Shown: positions 1 through 7,583, counted from the first letter of the stretch. The stretch: DNA of 22,597 nucleotides from Pseudomonadota bacterium (GCA_023386795.1 JAEWJB010000163.1:1-22597); one strand, 5' to 3'. A program made the numbers and translations. The notes: generated by a model from the sequence alone, not told the origin.

Positions 1-517
1 CGCCCACCCCGTAGAGCAACGCCGCCGAAGCGCCCGCAACAACGGCGGGGCCCACGCTCAGGCCGGAAACCTTGGCCGTGGCCAGCACCACCACGCCGGT
101 GAAGCCCACCAGCAGTGCGATGGCGCGGCGCATGCCGATCTTCTCACCGAAGAACAGGAACGCCACCAGCGCCGCGAACAACACCGTCATCGCATTGCAG
201 ATCGCCCCGATCGCCGCCGGCGCGCGTTGCGCCGCCCACGCGAACAGCACGAAGGGAATCGCTGAATTGATCACCCCGATCGGGGCCAGCCACCACCAGC
301 GGCGGGCCGGGAACTGCGCGCGGGCCTTCCACAGGAAAGGCAACAGCACCAGCGCGCCCAGCAGCAGCCGCACTTCCACCAGCGCATAGGGGCCGAACGA
401 CGGCACCGCCACCCGCATGAACAGGAACGAGCACCCCCAGATCGCCCCCAGGATCCCCAGCTCCAGCGGTGTACGCCAGTCGCGCGGGGTCGCGGCGGCG
501 CTCAGTTCGGCGCTCAC
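1..517 (-). CDS. EamA/DMT-family inner-membrane transporter, 3' part missing
   Basis: This is the N-terminal 172 residues of a drug/metabolite transporter; the gene runs off the left edge. Such proteins normally have about 290-300 residues in two EamA repeats of five helices each. The visible part shows the first repeat: hydrophobic segments near residues 18-36, 42-60, 72-90, 97-117 and 124-140. Typical signatures are GAIWGCSFLFMRVAV in helix 1 and FLFFGEKIG before helix 5. The start is GTG (complement of 515-517); a second in-frame GTG lies two codons upstream, and neither has a clear ribosome binding site, so the exact start is uncertain. The overlapping open frame 144-629 on the same strand is a shadow. 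The gene is divergent from a LysR regulator, which often controls such a neighbour. The substrate cannot be told from sequence. Confidence 0.85.
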   Translation of the reverse strand, partial: MSAELSAAATPRDWRTPLELGILGAIWGCSFLFMRVAVPSFGPYALVEVRLLLGALVLLPFLWKARAQFPARRWWWLAPIGVINSAIPFVLFAWAAQRAPAAIGAICNAMTVLFAALVAFLFFGEKIGMRRAIALLVGFTGVVVLATAKVSGLSVGPAVVAGASAALLYGVG

Positions 518-654
518 GCGTGGCACCCGGCAGGGGTGCGGCAGCAACGGCACAGCACAGGGGCGGACAGCAACATGGCGCGGGCTCCAGGGGCGGAAGC
601 ACAGCATCCGCCTGCCGCGCAGGCCCCACAAGCGCGTAGTATCCCTGTCAGCCA

Positions 655-667
655 CAAACTAGATTTG
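655..667. promoter_or_regulatory. Candidate LysR-type operator in the divergent intergenic region
   Basis: The 160-base gap between the divergent transporter and regulator genes contains a small dyad, CAAA-N5-TTTG, set in an AT-richer patch just 10 bases before the regulator ATG. LysR proteins usually bind imperfect dyads in such gaps and repress their own gene. The site is short and could be chance. No convincing sigma70 -35/-10 pair was seen in the gap. Confidence 0.25.
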
Positions 668-677
668 GGTCTCGCTC

Positions 678-1622
678 ATGATCCTGCGCCCTGCCCTCCT
701 GCCCGCGCTCGGGGTGTTCGCGGTCGCCGCGCGCCACCAGAATTTCGCCCATGCCGCCGAGGAACTGCACCTCACCGCCAGCGCGGTCAGCCACCATGTG
801 CGACGCCTGGAAAGCCTGCTCGGTACCGTGCTGTTCCAGCGCCAGGCGCGGGGCGTGCGGCTGACCGCCGAAGGCCGGCAACTGGCCGATGCCGCTGCCG
901 CGGCGCTGAGCGACCTCAATGCCGTGGCCGGCAATCTGCACCCGCAGGCCGACATCGTGCCGCTGCGGGTTACCACGATCCGCTCGCTCTCCTACTGCTG
1001 GCTGGTGCCGCGGCTGCCGCGCTTCACCCGGCTGCACCCGCGGCTGCGGCTTGAACTGCAGACCAGCAGCGAGCTCACCCGCTTCGATGAGAACGGCCCG
1101 GAACTGGGCATCCGTTACGGTCTCGGCCAGTGGCCGGGGCTGACCGCGCACCATCTGATGGACGACGAGCTGTGCCCGGTGGCCTCACCCGCCCTGCCCG
1201 GCGTCTCCGCACTGCAGGACCCGGCGCAGATCGCCACGCTGCCGCTGGTCAGCGACATGTCGCCACAGGGCTGGCGCGACTGGTTCCGCGCGGCCGGCGT
1301 GCGCGGTCTGGACCTGACCGCCCAGCACATCTTCAGCGACAGCACCGACGCCATGCGCGCGGCGGTGTATGGCATCGGCGCGGTGCTGGCACGCAAGCAC
1401 ATCGCCCAGCCCTACCTGCAGCGCTATGAACTGGTGCGCCTGCCAGGTCCCGCATTGAAGGCGCGCTACGCCTACTACATCGTGCATGCGGAACATCGCC
1501 CGCTGAGCCCCATGGCGGTGACGTTCATGGACTGGCTCAAGCGCGAGGCGCAGGACGACCGTACGCCGATTCCGGCACTGCCCGAGGAACTGATGGGCCG
1601 ACCCGCTGCGCACGCTGAATGA
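678..1622 (+). CDS. LysR-family transcriptional regulator (GcvA-like)
   Basis: A 314-residue protein of normal LysR length. Residues about 5-65 form the winged helix-turn-helix, with the family pattern AAEELHLTASAVSHHVRRLE followed by LFQRQARGVRLTAEG. The rest (about 90-295) is the substrate-binding-like effector domain; phrases such as LGIRYGLGQWPGL and the wide spacing resemble the GcvA/AmpR branch. It presumably binds DNA as a dimer or tetramer and responds to a small molecule, which is not identifiable here. The ATG at 678 is the first start giving a complete HTH; the preceding bases lack a strong Shine-Dalgarno sequence, so translation may be weak or leaderless. The divergent EamA transporter is the natural candidate target. 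The family call is secure; the regulon is inference. Confidence 0.9.
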   Translation: MILRPALLPALGVFAVAARHQNFAHAAEELHLTASAVSHHVRRLESLLGTVLFQRQARGVRLTAEGRQLADAAAAALSDLNAVAGNLHPQADIVPLRVTTIRSLSYCWLVPRLPRFTRLHPRLRLELQTSSELTRFDENGPELGIRYGLGQWPGLTAHHLMDDELCPVASPALPGVSALQDPAQIATLPLVSDMSPQGWRDWFRAAGVRGLDLTAQHIFSDSTDAMRAAVYGIGAVLARKHIAQPYLQRYELVRLPGPALKARYAYYIVHAEHRPLSPMAVTFMDWLKREAQDDRTPIPALPEELMGRPAAHAE

Positions 1623-1694
1623 TCCCCGGCGTCATCACCCGCTCTTGTCCATCCGCTGGCTAGGCTGGAATTCCCAGTCCCCCGAGATGTACCC

Positions 1695-1988
1695 ATGGCC
1701 ATGCTGCGACTCAGAATTACTGGTACCGAAGACGATGTCCGTGCCATCAGCGATCTGCTGCAGGGTCTTGAAGGCATCGAGCATGTCGAGGAGACCGATG
1801 ACCTGATGCCGCACATGGACGACGACGATTCCAGCTCCGCCGGCCTGTCCGACGACATCGGACCGGGCAGCCATGAGCTGGAGGTCGAAGTCGGCAATGA
1901 AAGCACCGCGCAGAAGGTGCGCGATGCGGTACAGGAACTCGCGCTGGAGCTGGACGTCTTTGTCGAGTACGAGCAGGACGAAGGCTGA
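1695..1988 (+). CDS. Small acidic conserved protein of unknown function
   Basis: A 97-residue protein with no signal peptide and no membrane segment. It has a beta-strand-like opening (LRLRITGTEDDVRAISDLL), a very acidic linker in the middle (MDDDDSSS, around residues 40-50), and a second alpha/beta half ending in LALELDVFVEYEQDEG. The alternation of short strands and helices looks like a small ferredoxin-like or ACT-like fold split by a disordered acidic loop, but that is a guess from pattern only. The frame is bounded by an ATG with a weak upstream purine stretch and a TGA just 2 bases short of the convergent DUF4349 gene's stop. I recall similar unnamed proteins in Stenotrophomonas and Xanthomonas. 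No function can be assigned. Confidence 0.75.
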   Translation: MAMLRLRITGTEDDVRAISDLLQGLEGIEHVEETDDLMPHMDDDDSSSAGLSDDIGPGSHELEVEVGNESTAQKVRDAVQELALELDVFVEYEQDEG

Positions 1989-1990
1989 TA

Positions 1991-2791
1991 TCAGGCGCGG
2001 CGGCGGCGTCGCCACAGCTTCAGTCCCAGCCATCCGAACACCCACCCGACCAGCGCCACCGGCAGCAGCGCGGCCGTTGCACGAATGAGGAACGCGACGC
2101 TTTCGGTCAGGATCGTGCCCGAATCGCTCAGCGCATCACCGATCTCGCTGCGGTTGCGCTGCCCCGCCGGCGCATTGAACCGCATCGTCACCAGCTGCGT
2201 ATCGATGCGTCGGCGCTGGTTGGCGGCCTCCTTGCCGGCTTGCTCCACACCGGCCTCAATCTCCGACAGGCGCTGGGTGATCACCAGCAGGTCGGCCATC
2301 TTGATGTCCTGCCTGTCCTGATAGGCAAGCAGCCGCTGGTGCTCCTTCTCCAGGCGCGCCTTGGTCAGCGCGGTATCCGCCACCTGCTGCGCCAGGTCTT
2401 CGGCCTCGGTGTTGCGCGAAGACACTTCGCCTCCTTCGCCCGCCAGACCGATAAGCGGCTCCACGCCCTTGGGGGCGATCCGAACCTTGATCGAAGCGGA
2501 CGGGTACTCGCCTCCCTGCTGACCGACCTGCAGCACGGCGCAGTCGCCGAACCGGGACGACTGGCAGGCATCGGCAATCGCCTTGACCCGGCTGCCGATC
2601 TTCGCGGATTCAAGCTTGATGTCGAGCGTGTGTTCGTACGCCAGCATCGCACCCTCGGGCGACGCCACAACCGCACCGGCACCGCCGGCATCGGCCGCAG
2701 CCTCATGCATCCTGCTCGAACACCCCACCAGCCCCGCCATCAGCAGCATCCCTGCCACGGCACCGAAATGCCCGATCGTCCGTGTTCTCAC
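1991..2791 (-). CDS. DUF4349-domain lipoprotein with C-terminal membrane anchor
   Basis: A 266-residue envelope protein. The N-terminus is a lipoprotein signal: basic MRTRTIGHFG, a hydrophobic stretch, and a lipobox LVGC with the lipidated cysteine at residue 24. Residues 45-120 form the extracytoplasmic body, with two further cysteines at 76 and 84. Residues about 128-200 are a charged coiled coil (runs of A, E, Q, K and R ending in NQRRRIDTQLVTMRF), typical of DUF4349. A single transmembrane helix at about 232-257 is followed by RRRRRA, a positive-inside stop-transfer tail. The double anchorage, lipid at one end and helix at the other, is characteristic of the family, whose function is unknown. 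The GTG start overlaps the GFA gene stop by 4 bases (GTGA), which implies translational coupling. The 3' ends of this gene and the small acidic gene nearly touch. Confidence 0.85.
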   Translation of the reverse strand: MRTRTIGHFGAVAGMLLMAGLVGCSSRMHEAAADAGGAGAVVASPEGAMLAYEHTLDIKLESAKIGSRVKAIADACQSSRFGDCAVLQVGQQGGEYPSASIKVRIAPKGVEPLIGLAGEGGEVSSRNTEAEDLAQQVADTALTKARLEKEHQRLLAYQDRQDIKMADLLVITQRLSEIEAGVEQAGKEAANQRRRIDTQLVTMRFNAPAGQRNRSEIGDALSDSGTILTESVAFLIRATAALLPVALVGWVFGWLGLKLWRRRRRA

Positions 2792-3144
2792 ATGCGTGCT
2801 CCATCAAAGTGGGTGATCTTCAGCCCGTCCAGCACAAGCTCCGGCAGGCAGCGCACGTTCACCGCCGCCATGGCCTGTCCGCTGCGCGGATCCACGCCCT
2901 CGCTGAACGGCGCGATGCCGCAGGTGGGGCAGTAGTGGTGCTCCAGATGATGCTTGTTGAACTGGTAGGTGCCCAGCAGGGCCGGATCCGTGTTCAGGAT
3001 CAGCGCCGCCCGCGGCGCGAACCACAGCAGTCCCCCGCGCCGGCGGCACAGCGAGCAGTTGCAGTCCACCACGTCGGTGATCGGGGCGTCAGCCTCCACC
3101 GCAAAGGCGATGTTTCCACAGTGACAGCTACCCTGGTACTGCAT
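2788..3144 (-). CDS. GFA-family (CENP-V/GFA domain) zinc-binding protein
   Basis: A 118-residue protein covering one complete GFA domain. The zinc-ligand pattern is intact: SCHCGN at residues 6-11, DCNCSLCRRRG at about 27-37, and HYCPTCG at about 70-76. The family is named after Gfa, reported to promote condensation of glutathione with formaldehyde, but most members are uncharacterised, so glutathione or formaldehyde chemistry should not be assumed. I chose the ATG at 3144, which starts MQYQGSCHCG directly before the first motif. A longer open frame extends upstream to 3441 but runs antisense over the DUF885 signal region and has no family resemblance. It is the first gene of a two-gene unit with the DUF4349 lipoprotein; why a cytosolic GFA protein is coupled to it is unknown. 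Confidence 0.88.
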   Translation of the reverse strand: MQYQGSCHCGNIAFAVEADAPITDVVDCNCSLCRRRGGLLWFAPRAALILNTDPALLGTYQFNKHHLEHHYCPTCGIAPFSEGVDPRSGQAMAAVNVRCLPELVLDGLKITHFDGARM

Positions 3145-3250
3145 GGCACCCCCTGCGTCGGCTGGAAAGCGCCATGGTAATCCAATGGCACGGGTGCGCA
3201 CGGGCGCGCCGGGCCTATGCTGGCGGATTGTCCCAAGCACAGGATCGCCG

Positions 3251-5059
3251 ATGCGCCAGCATCTTCTTGCCCTCGCCCTGATCGCCGCCCTTGGCGGCTG
3301 CCAGCAGACCGACGCCCCCACCGCCCCGGCGGGAACCGAAGCGGCCGCCCAGGCCGGCGACGCCGCCGCGGACGCGGCCTTTGCCGACCTGTCCAAGCGC
3401 GCCCTGGACACCTGGATGCAGCTGTCCCCGGTCAGCGCCACGCAGATCGGCGACCACCGCTACGACAGCGAGATCGATGACCTCAGCGCGGCCGGGCAGC
3501 AGAAGACCCTGGCCGCCTACAAGGGCCTGCTGGCCGAGCTGGACACGGTCGAGGTGAGCAAGCTGGGCCGTGAGAACCAGGTCGACGCCGCGATCCTGCG
3601 CAACCAGCTGCAGTCCGAGATCTGGAATGCCGAGGTGCTGCAGTCGTCCAAGTGGGACCCCCAGCTGTACAACGGCGTCGCCGGCAGCGCCCTGTACGGC
3701 CTGATGGCGCGCGAATTCGCGCCACTGCCCGAGCGCCTGAAGTCCGCCACGGCGCGCATGGAAAAGCTGCCGCAGATCTTCGCGCAGGCCCGTGAGAACC
3801 TGGACCCGGCCCGCGTGCCGAAGATCCATGCCGAAACGGTGGCCAAGCAGAACAAGGGCATCCTGAGCATCGTCGATACCTTCATCACCCCGCACATCGG
3901 CGAACTGCCGGCCGAAGACGGCAAGCGCCTGCAGGCCGCCATCGACGGTCTGAAGAAGGCGGTGGCCGAGCAGCAGACCTGGCTGGACACCACGCTGGTG
4001 CCGAACGCGAAGGGCGACTTCCGCATCGGGGCCGAGCTGTACGATCAGAAGTTGAAGTTCGCACTGAACTCGTCGCTGTCGCGCGCCGAGATCGGCGAAC
4101 GTGCCCGTGCCGAACTCAAGCGTGTCCGCCAGGACATGTACGGCATCGCGCAGACGGTGCTGAAGGACAAGCCGGGTGCACCGGCGCTGCCGGCCAACCC
4201 GACCGACGACCAGCAGCAGGCCGCGATTGAAGCGGCGCTGGAACTGGCCTACGCCGAGAAGCCGGCCCGCGACAAAGTGGTGGACGATGCCAAGGCCGCA
4301 CTGGCGCAGTCGACGGAGTTCGTGCGCAAGCACGACCTGATGACCCTGCCGGATGCACCGGTGGACATCATCCTGATGCCGGAATTCCAGCGCGGCGTGG
4401 CCGTGGCCTACTGCGATTCGCCGGGCCCGCTGGACAAGAACCTCAAGACCTTCTACGCGGTGGCGCCGATTCCGGACGACTGGGACGACAAGCAGGTCGA
4501 CTCGTTCCTGCGTGAATACAACAGCCGCATGATCCACCTGCTGAGCATCCATGAAGGCACGCCGGGCCATTACCTGGAAGGCTGGCACTCGGGCAAGTTC
4601 CCGTCCACCCTGCGCGCGGTGCTGCGTTCGGGCCTGTTCGCCGAGGGCTGGGCGGTCTACACCGAGCGCATGATGCAGGAGCAGGGTTACCTGGACAACG
4701 ACCCGCAGTTCCACCTGGTGCAGCTGAAGTTCTACCTGCGCACCATTTCCAACGCGATCCTCGACCAGGGCGTGCACGTGGACAACTGGAGCCGCGAGCA
4801 GGCGATGCACCTGATGACCCACGACGCGTTCCAGCAGGAAAGCGAAGCGTCGGGCAAGTGGGTGCGCGCGCAGCTCACCTCGGCCCAGCTGCCGACTTAC
4901 TTCGTCGGCGCGCAGGAACACTTCGACACCCGCAAGGCCGTCCAGGACAAGCAGGGCAAGAACTTCAACCTGAAGGCCTACCACGACCAGATGCTCTCCT
5001 ACGGCGCACCGCCGGTCCGCTTCGCCCGGCAGTTGATGCTGGGTCAGCCGATCGAGTGA
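3251..5059 (+). CDS. DUF885 lipoprotein, putative zinc peptidase
   Basis: A 602-residue exported protein. The start at 3251 gives MRQHLLALALIAALGGC, a lipoprotein signal with a LGGC lipobox (Cys17), followed by a low-complexity Ala/Pro/Thr linker to about residue 42. An AGGA-like ribosome site lies just before it. The remainder is one DUF885 domain. The metal-binding motif HEGTPGH is at residues 434-440 with downstream FAEGWAVYTE at about 463-472, which supplies the further glutamate expected of this thermolysin-like helical fold. The family is predicted to be metallopeptidase; substrates are mostly unknown. An upstream in-frame ATG at 3143 would remove the lipobox from the N-terminus and is unlikely. 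The gene is monocistronic, with its own strong terminator. A 640-codon open frame on the other strand is an antisense shadow. Confidence 0.88.
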   Translation: MRQHLLALALIAALGGCQQTDAPTAPAGTEAAAQAGDAAADAAFADLSKRALDTWMQLSPVSATQIGDHRYDSEIDDLSAAGQQKTLAAYKGLLAELDTVEVSKLGRENQVDAAILRNQLQSEIWNAEVLQSSKWDPQLYNGVAGSALYGLMAREFAPLPERLKSATARMEKLPQIFAQARENLDPARVPKIHAETVAKQNKGILSIVDTFITPHIGELPAEDGKRLQAAIDGLKKAVAEQQTWLDTTLVPNAKGDFRIGAELYDQKLKFALNSSLSRAEIGERARAELKRVRQDMYGIAQTVLKDKPGAPALPANPTDDQQQAAIEAALELAYAEKPARDKVVDDAKAALAQSTEFVRKHDLMTLPDAPVDIILMPEFQRGVAVAYCDSPGPLDKNLKTFYAVAPIPDDWDDKQVDSFLREYNSRMIHLLSIHEGTPGHYLEGWHSGKFPSTLRAVLRSGLFAEGWAVYTERMMQEQGYLDNDPQFHLVQLKFYLRTISNAILDQGVHVDNWSREQAMHLMTHDAFQQESEASGKWVRAQLTSAQLPTYFVGAQEHFDTRKAVQDKQGKNFNLKAYHDQMLSYGAPPVRFARQLMLGQPIE

Positions 5060-5081
5060 TGTTCGTTTTGTACTGACTTCG

Positions 5082-5113
5082 AACGGCCCGGAGAGATCCG
5101 GGCCGTTTTTTTT
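5082..5113 (+). terminator. Rho-independent terminator after the DUF885 gene
   Basis: A perfect 10-bp stem (AACGGCCCGG at 5082-5091 with CCGGGCCGTT at 5098-5107), a 6-base loop AGAGAT, and a run of eight T from 5106. It lies 22 bases after the DUF885 stop codon, in the right orientation to end that transcript. Confidence 0.92.
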
Positions 5114-5159
5114 CCCGCGCGAACAGCCTATGTGCAACGGTTACGTGTTTTGGCGGGAC

Positions 5160-5247
5160 GGTGTGGGTTTGCGGGGGAATCGGCGCCATGGATGGCGTCC
5201 GCTTAGCCTACACGGACGTACTTGCGGCGACCCCGCAAACCCACACC
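5160..5247. repeat. Palindromic intergenic repeat element (Xanthomonadaceae type)
   Basis: Two 17-base arms are perfect inverted copies: GGTGTGGGTTTGCGGGG at 5160-5176 and its complement at 5231-5247. The 54 bases between them hold further dyads: CGCCAT/ATGGCG around 5183-5196, and GTCCG/CGGAC flanking CTTAGCCTACA. The whole could fold into a branched cruciform or RNA structure. There is no open frame or transposase. From memory, sequences with this arm and a GGCGCCATGGATGGCG-like core recur between genes in Xanthomonas and Stenotrophomonas; only this copy is in the window, so repetitiveness is not shown here. It may be a mobile non-autonomous element or a REP-like structure. Confidence 0.7.
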
Positions 5248-5354
5248 CGACGGGCCTCAACTCGTAGATCAGCAGCCCAAGGCTCTGGGCGACCACACCA
5301 ACGTCACAACTTCGTTGTAGAGTCGCTCCAAGGTCGTACAGGGGAGAAACGCTC

Positions 5355-5996
5355 ATGCATCGCGCACGCCAGCATGCAGCCAGCCAGACCCGCGAGCGCC
5401 GGCATCGGCTCGCTCATGAAGCCGCCCGCCTGATGGCCGAAGGCGGGATCCGCGACTATCACCAGGCCAAGCTGAAGGCCGCCGGGCGCCTGGGCATCCA
5501 TGACGATGCCTCCCTGCCCCGCAATACCGAGATCGAGGACGCCCTGCGCGAGTACCAGCGGCTGTTCGCCGGTGCCGGGCATGGCACCCAGCTGCGGGCA
5601 AGGCGCGAGGCCGCAGGGCGCGCGCTGGAGTTCCTGCAGGGGTTTGCGCCCCGGTTGTACGGACCGGTACTGGAAGGGACCGCCGATGCCACCAGCCCCG
5701 TGCAGCTGCAGTTGCACAGCGACGATCCCGATGCGGTGCAGCGCTTCCTGGAGGAACACGGCATTCCAGCCGAATCGCGCATGCGGCGGGTACGGCTGGA
5801 CCGCGAACGCTCGCTGGATGCGCCGGTCTGGGTGTTCAGCGCCGAGGACCTGGCCTTCGACCTGACGGTGCTGCCCTACGATGCACTGCGCCAGCCACCG
5901 CTGTCGGCAGTGGATGAGCGGCCGGTGCGTCGGGCGTCCTCCGCGCAGCTGCACGAGCTGCTGAGCGACGAAGAGATCGCCGGCTATCTGGGGTAA
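5355..5996 (+). CDS. Conserved protein of unknown function (213 residues)
   Basis: A soluble 213-residue protein with no signal or membrane segment. A GGGGAG ribosome site at 5341-5346 sits 8 bases before the ATG. Residues 1-80 are helical and rich in Arg and Ala (LAHEAARLMAEGGI, RNTEIEDALREYQRLF). Residues about 95-180 are alpha/beta, with LYGPVLEGTADATSPVQLQL followed by a hydrophobic FDLTVLP strand. That middle resembles a nucleotidyltransferase-like sheet in which a promoter of substrate specificity follows the conserved Gly-Thr, but I see no GS-x-D-x-D active site, so catalysis is doubtful. I recall relatives in Xanthomonads, some carrying an implausible ligase name. It lies between the palindromic repeat and a bidirectional terminator and is probably its own transcript. 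Function unknown. Confidence 0.75.
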   Translation: MHRARQHAASQTRERRHRLAHEAARLMAEGGIRDYHQAKLKAAGRLGIHDDASLPRNTEIEDALREYQRLFAGAGHGTQLRARREAAGRALEFLQGFAPRLYGPVLEGTADATSPVQLQLHSDDPDAVQRFLEEHGIPAESRMRRVRLDRERSLDAPVWVFSAEDLAFDLTVLPYDALRQPPLSAVDERPVRRASSAQLHELLSDEEIAGYLG

Positions 5997-6026
5997 AAAA
6001 AACGCCTCCTTTCGGAGGCGTTCTTC
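5995..6026. terminator. Bidirectional terminator between convergent genes
   Basis: A 9-bp perfect stem (AACGCCTCC at 6001-6009, GGAGGCGTT at 6014-6022) with a TTTC loop. Eight A precede it on the plus strand, giving a U-run for the minus-strand gltA transcript, and TTCTT follows it for the plus-strand gene. The gene stop at 5994-5996 overlaps its left edge. Confidence 0.88.
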
Positions 6027-6047
6027 CTTGCGGTCCTGCCCGGGCGA

Positions 6048-7324
6048 TCAGCCCTGGTAGTCGCGCACGTCGTGGCCGGTGTAGACCTGGCGCGGACGGC
6101 CGATCTTCATTTCCGGATCGACCTGCTGCTCCAGCCAGTGCGACACCCAGCCGGCGGTGCGGCCGAGGGCGAACATGACGGTGAACATCTCGGTCGGGAT
6201 CTGCAGCGCCTTGTAGATGATGCCGCTGTAGAAGTCGACGTTCGGGTACAGCTTGCGGGCCACGAAGTACTCGTCCTGCAGCGCGGCCTGCTCCAGCTTC
6301 ACGGCCACGTCCAGCAGCGGATCCTTCAGGTTCAGCTGCTCCAGCACGGTGCTGGTCATCTTGCCGATGACCTTGGCGCGCGGGTCGAAGTTCTTGTACA
6401 CGCGGTGGCCGAAGCCCATCAGGCGGAAGCCGGAGGTCTTGTCCTTGGCCTTGAGCACGGCGGACTCGACGTTGTCGGCGCTGCCGATCTCTTCCAGCAT
6501 CTTCAGCACGGCTTCGTTGGCGCCGCCATGCGCCGGCCCCACAGCGCGGTGACGCCGGCGGCGACCGAGGCGTACGGGTTGGCACCGGTCGAACCGACCA
6601 GGCGCACGGTCGAGGTCGAGGCGTTCTGTTCGTGGTCGGCGTGCAGGATGAACAGCAGGTCCATGGCCTTGGCCACGACCGGATTCATTTCCAGCGGCTC
6701 GCTCGGCACTTCGAACATCATGTGCAGGAAGCGGTTGACGTACTCGAGGTTGTTGCGCGGGTAGCGGATCGGCTGGCCGACCGAATAACGGTAGGCGGCC
6801 GCGGCCAGCGTCGGCATCTTGGCGATCAGGCGGATCGCGGCCTGGCGGCGCTGCTCCGGATCATTGAGGTCGAGGTTGTCGTGATAGAAGGCCGACAGCG
6901 AGGCGACCGAAGCGGCCAGCATGGCCATCGGGTGCGCATCGTAGTGGAAGCCCTTGAGGAACGACTTCAGCGACTCGTGCATCATCGTGTGATGCGTGAC
7001 CTCGTGCTCGAACTTGGAGAACTCTTCCTTGTTCGGCAGTTCGCCGTTCATCAGCAGGTACGAGACTTCCAGGAAGTTCGAGTGCTGGGCCAGCTGCTCG
7101 ATCGGGTAGCCGCGGTACAGCAGCACGCCGTTGTCACCATCGATATAGGTGATGGCCGACTTGCAGCTGGCGGTGGCGGTGAAGCCCGAGTCGTAGGTGA
7201 AAAGACCCGTTTCCTTGGTCAGCTTGGAAATGTCGACGCAGTCGTTGCCCAACGTGGGCTTGAGTACCGGCAAAACTACCGACTTGTCGCCGGCGTTGAG
7301 CGTGACCTGATCAAGATCGGACAC
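6048..7324 (-). pseudogene. gltA: Citrate synthase gltA, reading frame broken by a one-base deletion
   Basis: Type II citrate synthase condenses oxaloacetate and acetyl-CoA to citrate, the entry step of the TCA cycle. Restoring one base would give a 425-residue protein of normal length. Translation starts at the GTG at 7324 (VSDLDQVTLNAG), with GAGGAG seven bases upstream. The frame is intact to residue 263 (VTALWG); the expected next codons CCG GCG CAT (Pro-Ala-His, catalytic His) are shifted because the mRNA-sense run reads GGGGCCGG instead of GGGGCCCGG, at 6535-6536. The remaining frame carries intact HRVYKNFDPRA and PNVDFYSG, holding the other catalytic His and Asp. Unrepaired, translation would end after 273 residues. 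The rest of the gene shows no decay, so a sequencing or assembly error in this short G/C run is more likely than true loss. A long upstream extension to 7417 is unlikely. Confidence 0.9.
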
Positions 7325-7415
7325 AGTGTCGCTCCTCACAGTTTGGTTCGCCTGCACGGTGGGGCCGGGCGGGCATTGATGGCTGTCCAGAGGAATATTC
7401 CCTTGGATACCCATC

Positions 7416-7444
7416 ATTATCGCACAGCAGCATAGGTGCGGAAC
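7416..7444 (-). promoter_or_regulatory. Candidate gltA promoter
   Basis: On the minus strand GATAAT (complement of 7416-7421) makes a good -10 box, with a weak GTTCCG -35 (7439-7444) at 17 bases. It would give a leader of about 85 bases before the GTG at 7324. The -35 is poor, so an activator may be needed. No other convincing -10 was seen in the gltA-rpmE2 gap. Confidence 0.35.
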
Positions 7445-7504
7445 TCAGACTGAAGTCGAACACGGGCCCGCAACGTTGCGTTGCGGCCAATCGCCAGAAA
7501 GCGC

Positions 7505-7538
7505 AAAAGCGACGGCCGCGCCTGCGCGCGGCCGTCGC
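7505..7538 (-). terminator. Terminator downstream of rpmE2
   Basis: A perfect 12-bp GC-rich stem (7509-7520 with 7527-7538, GCGACGGCCGCG and its complement) with a 6-base loop. On the minus strand it is followed by TTTT (7508-7505), so it ends the L31 transcript about 45 bases after the stop codon. It also insulates gltA. Confidence 0.85.
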
Positions 7539-7583
7539 CCGGATCGGTTTTTCACGCCCGCGAACGGGCGCCGTATCGACGGA

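Noticed and set aside
144..629. A 161-codon minus-strand open frame over the EamA gene
   Set aside because: It is frame-shifted relative to the true transporter frame, which starts at the GTG at 517 and shows clear membrane helices.
3215..5137. A 640-codon minus-strand open frame over the DUF885 gene
   Set aside because: Composition is rich in Arg, His, Gln and Val with no recognisable domain; it is the antisense shadow of a strongly supported gene.
6503..6544. Programmed frameshifting in gltA
   Set aside because: No slippery heptamer or known precedent in citrate synthase; a simple one-base error or mutation explains it.
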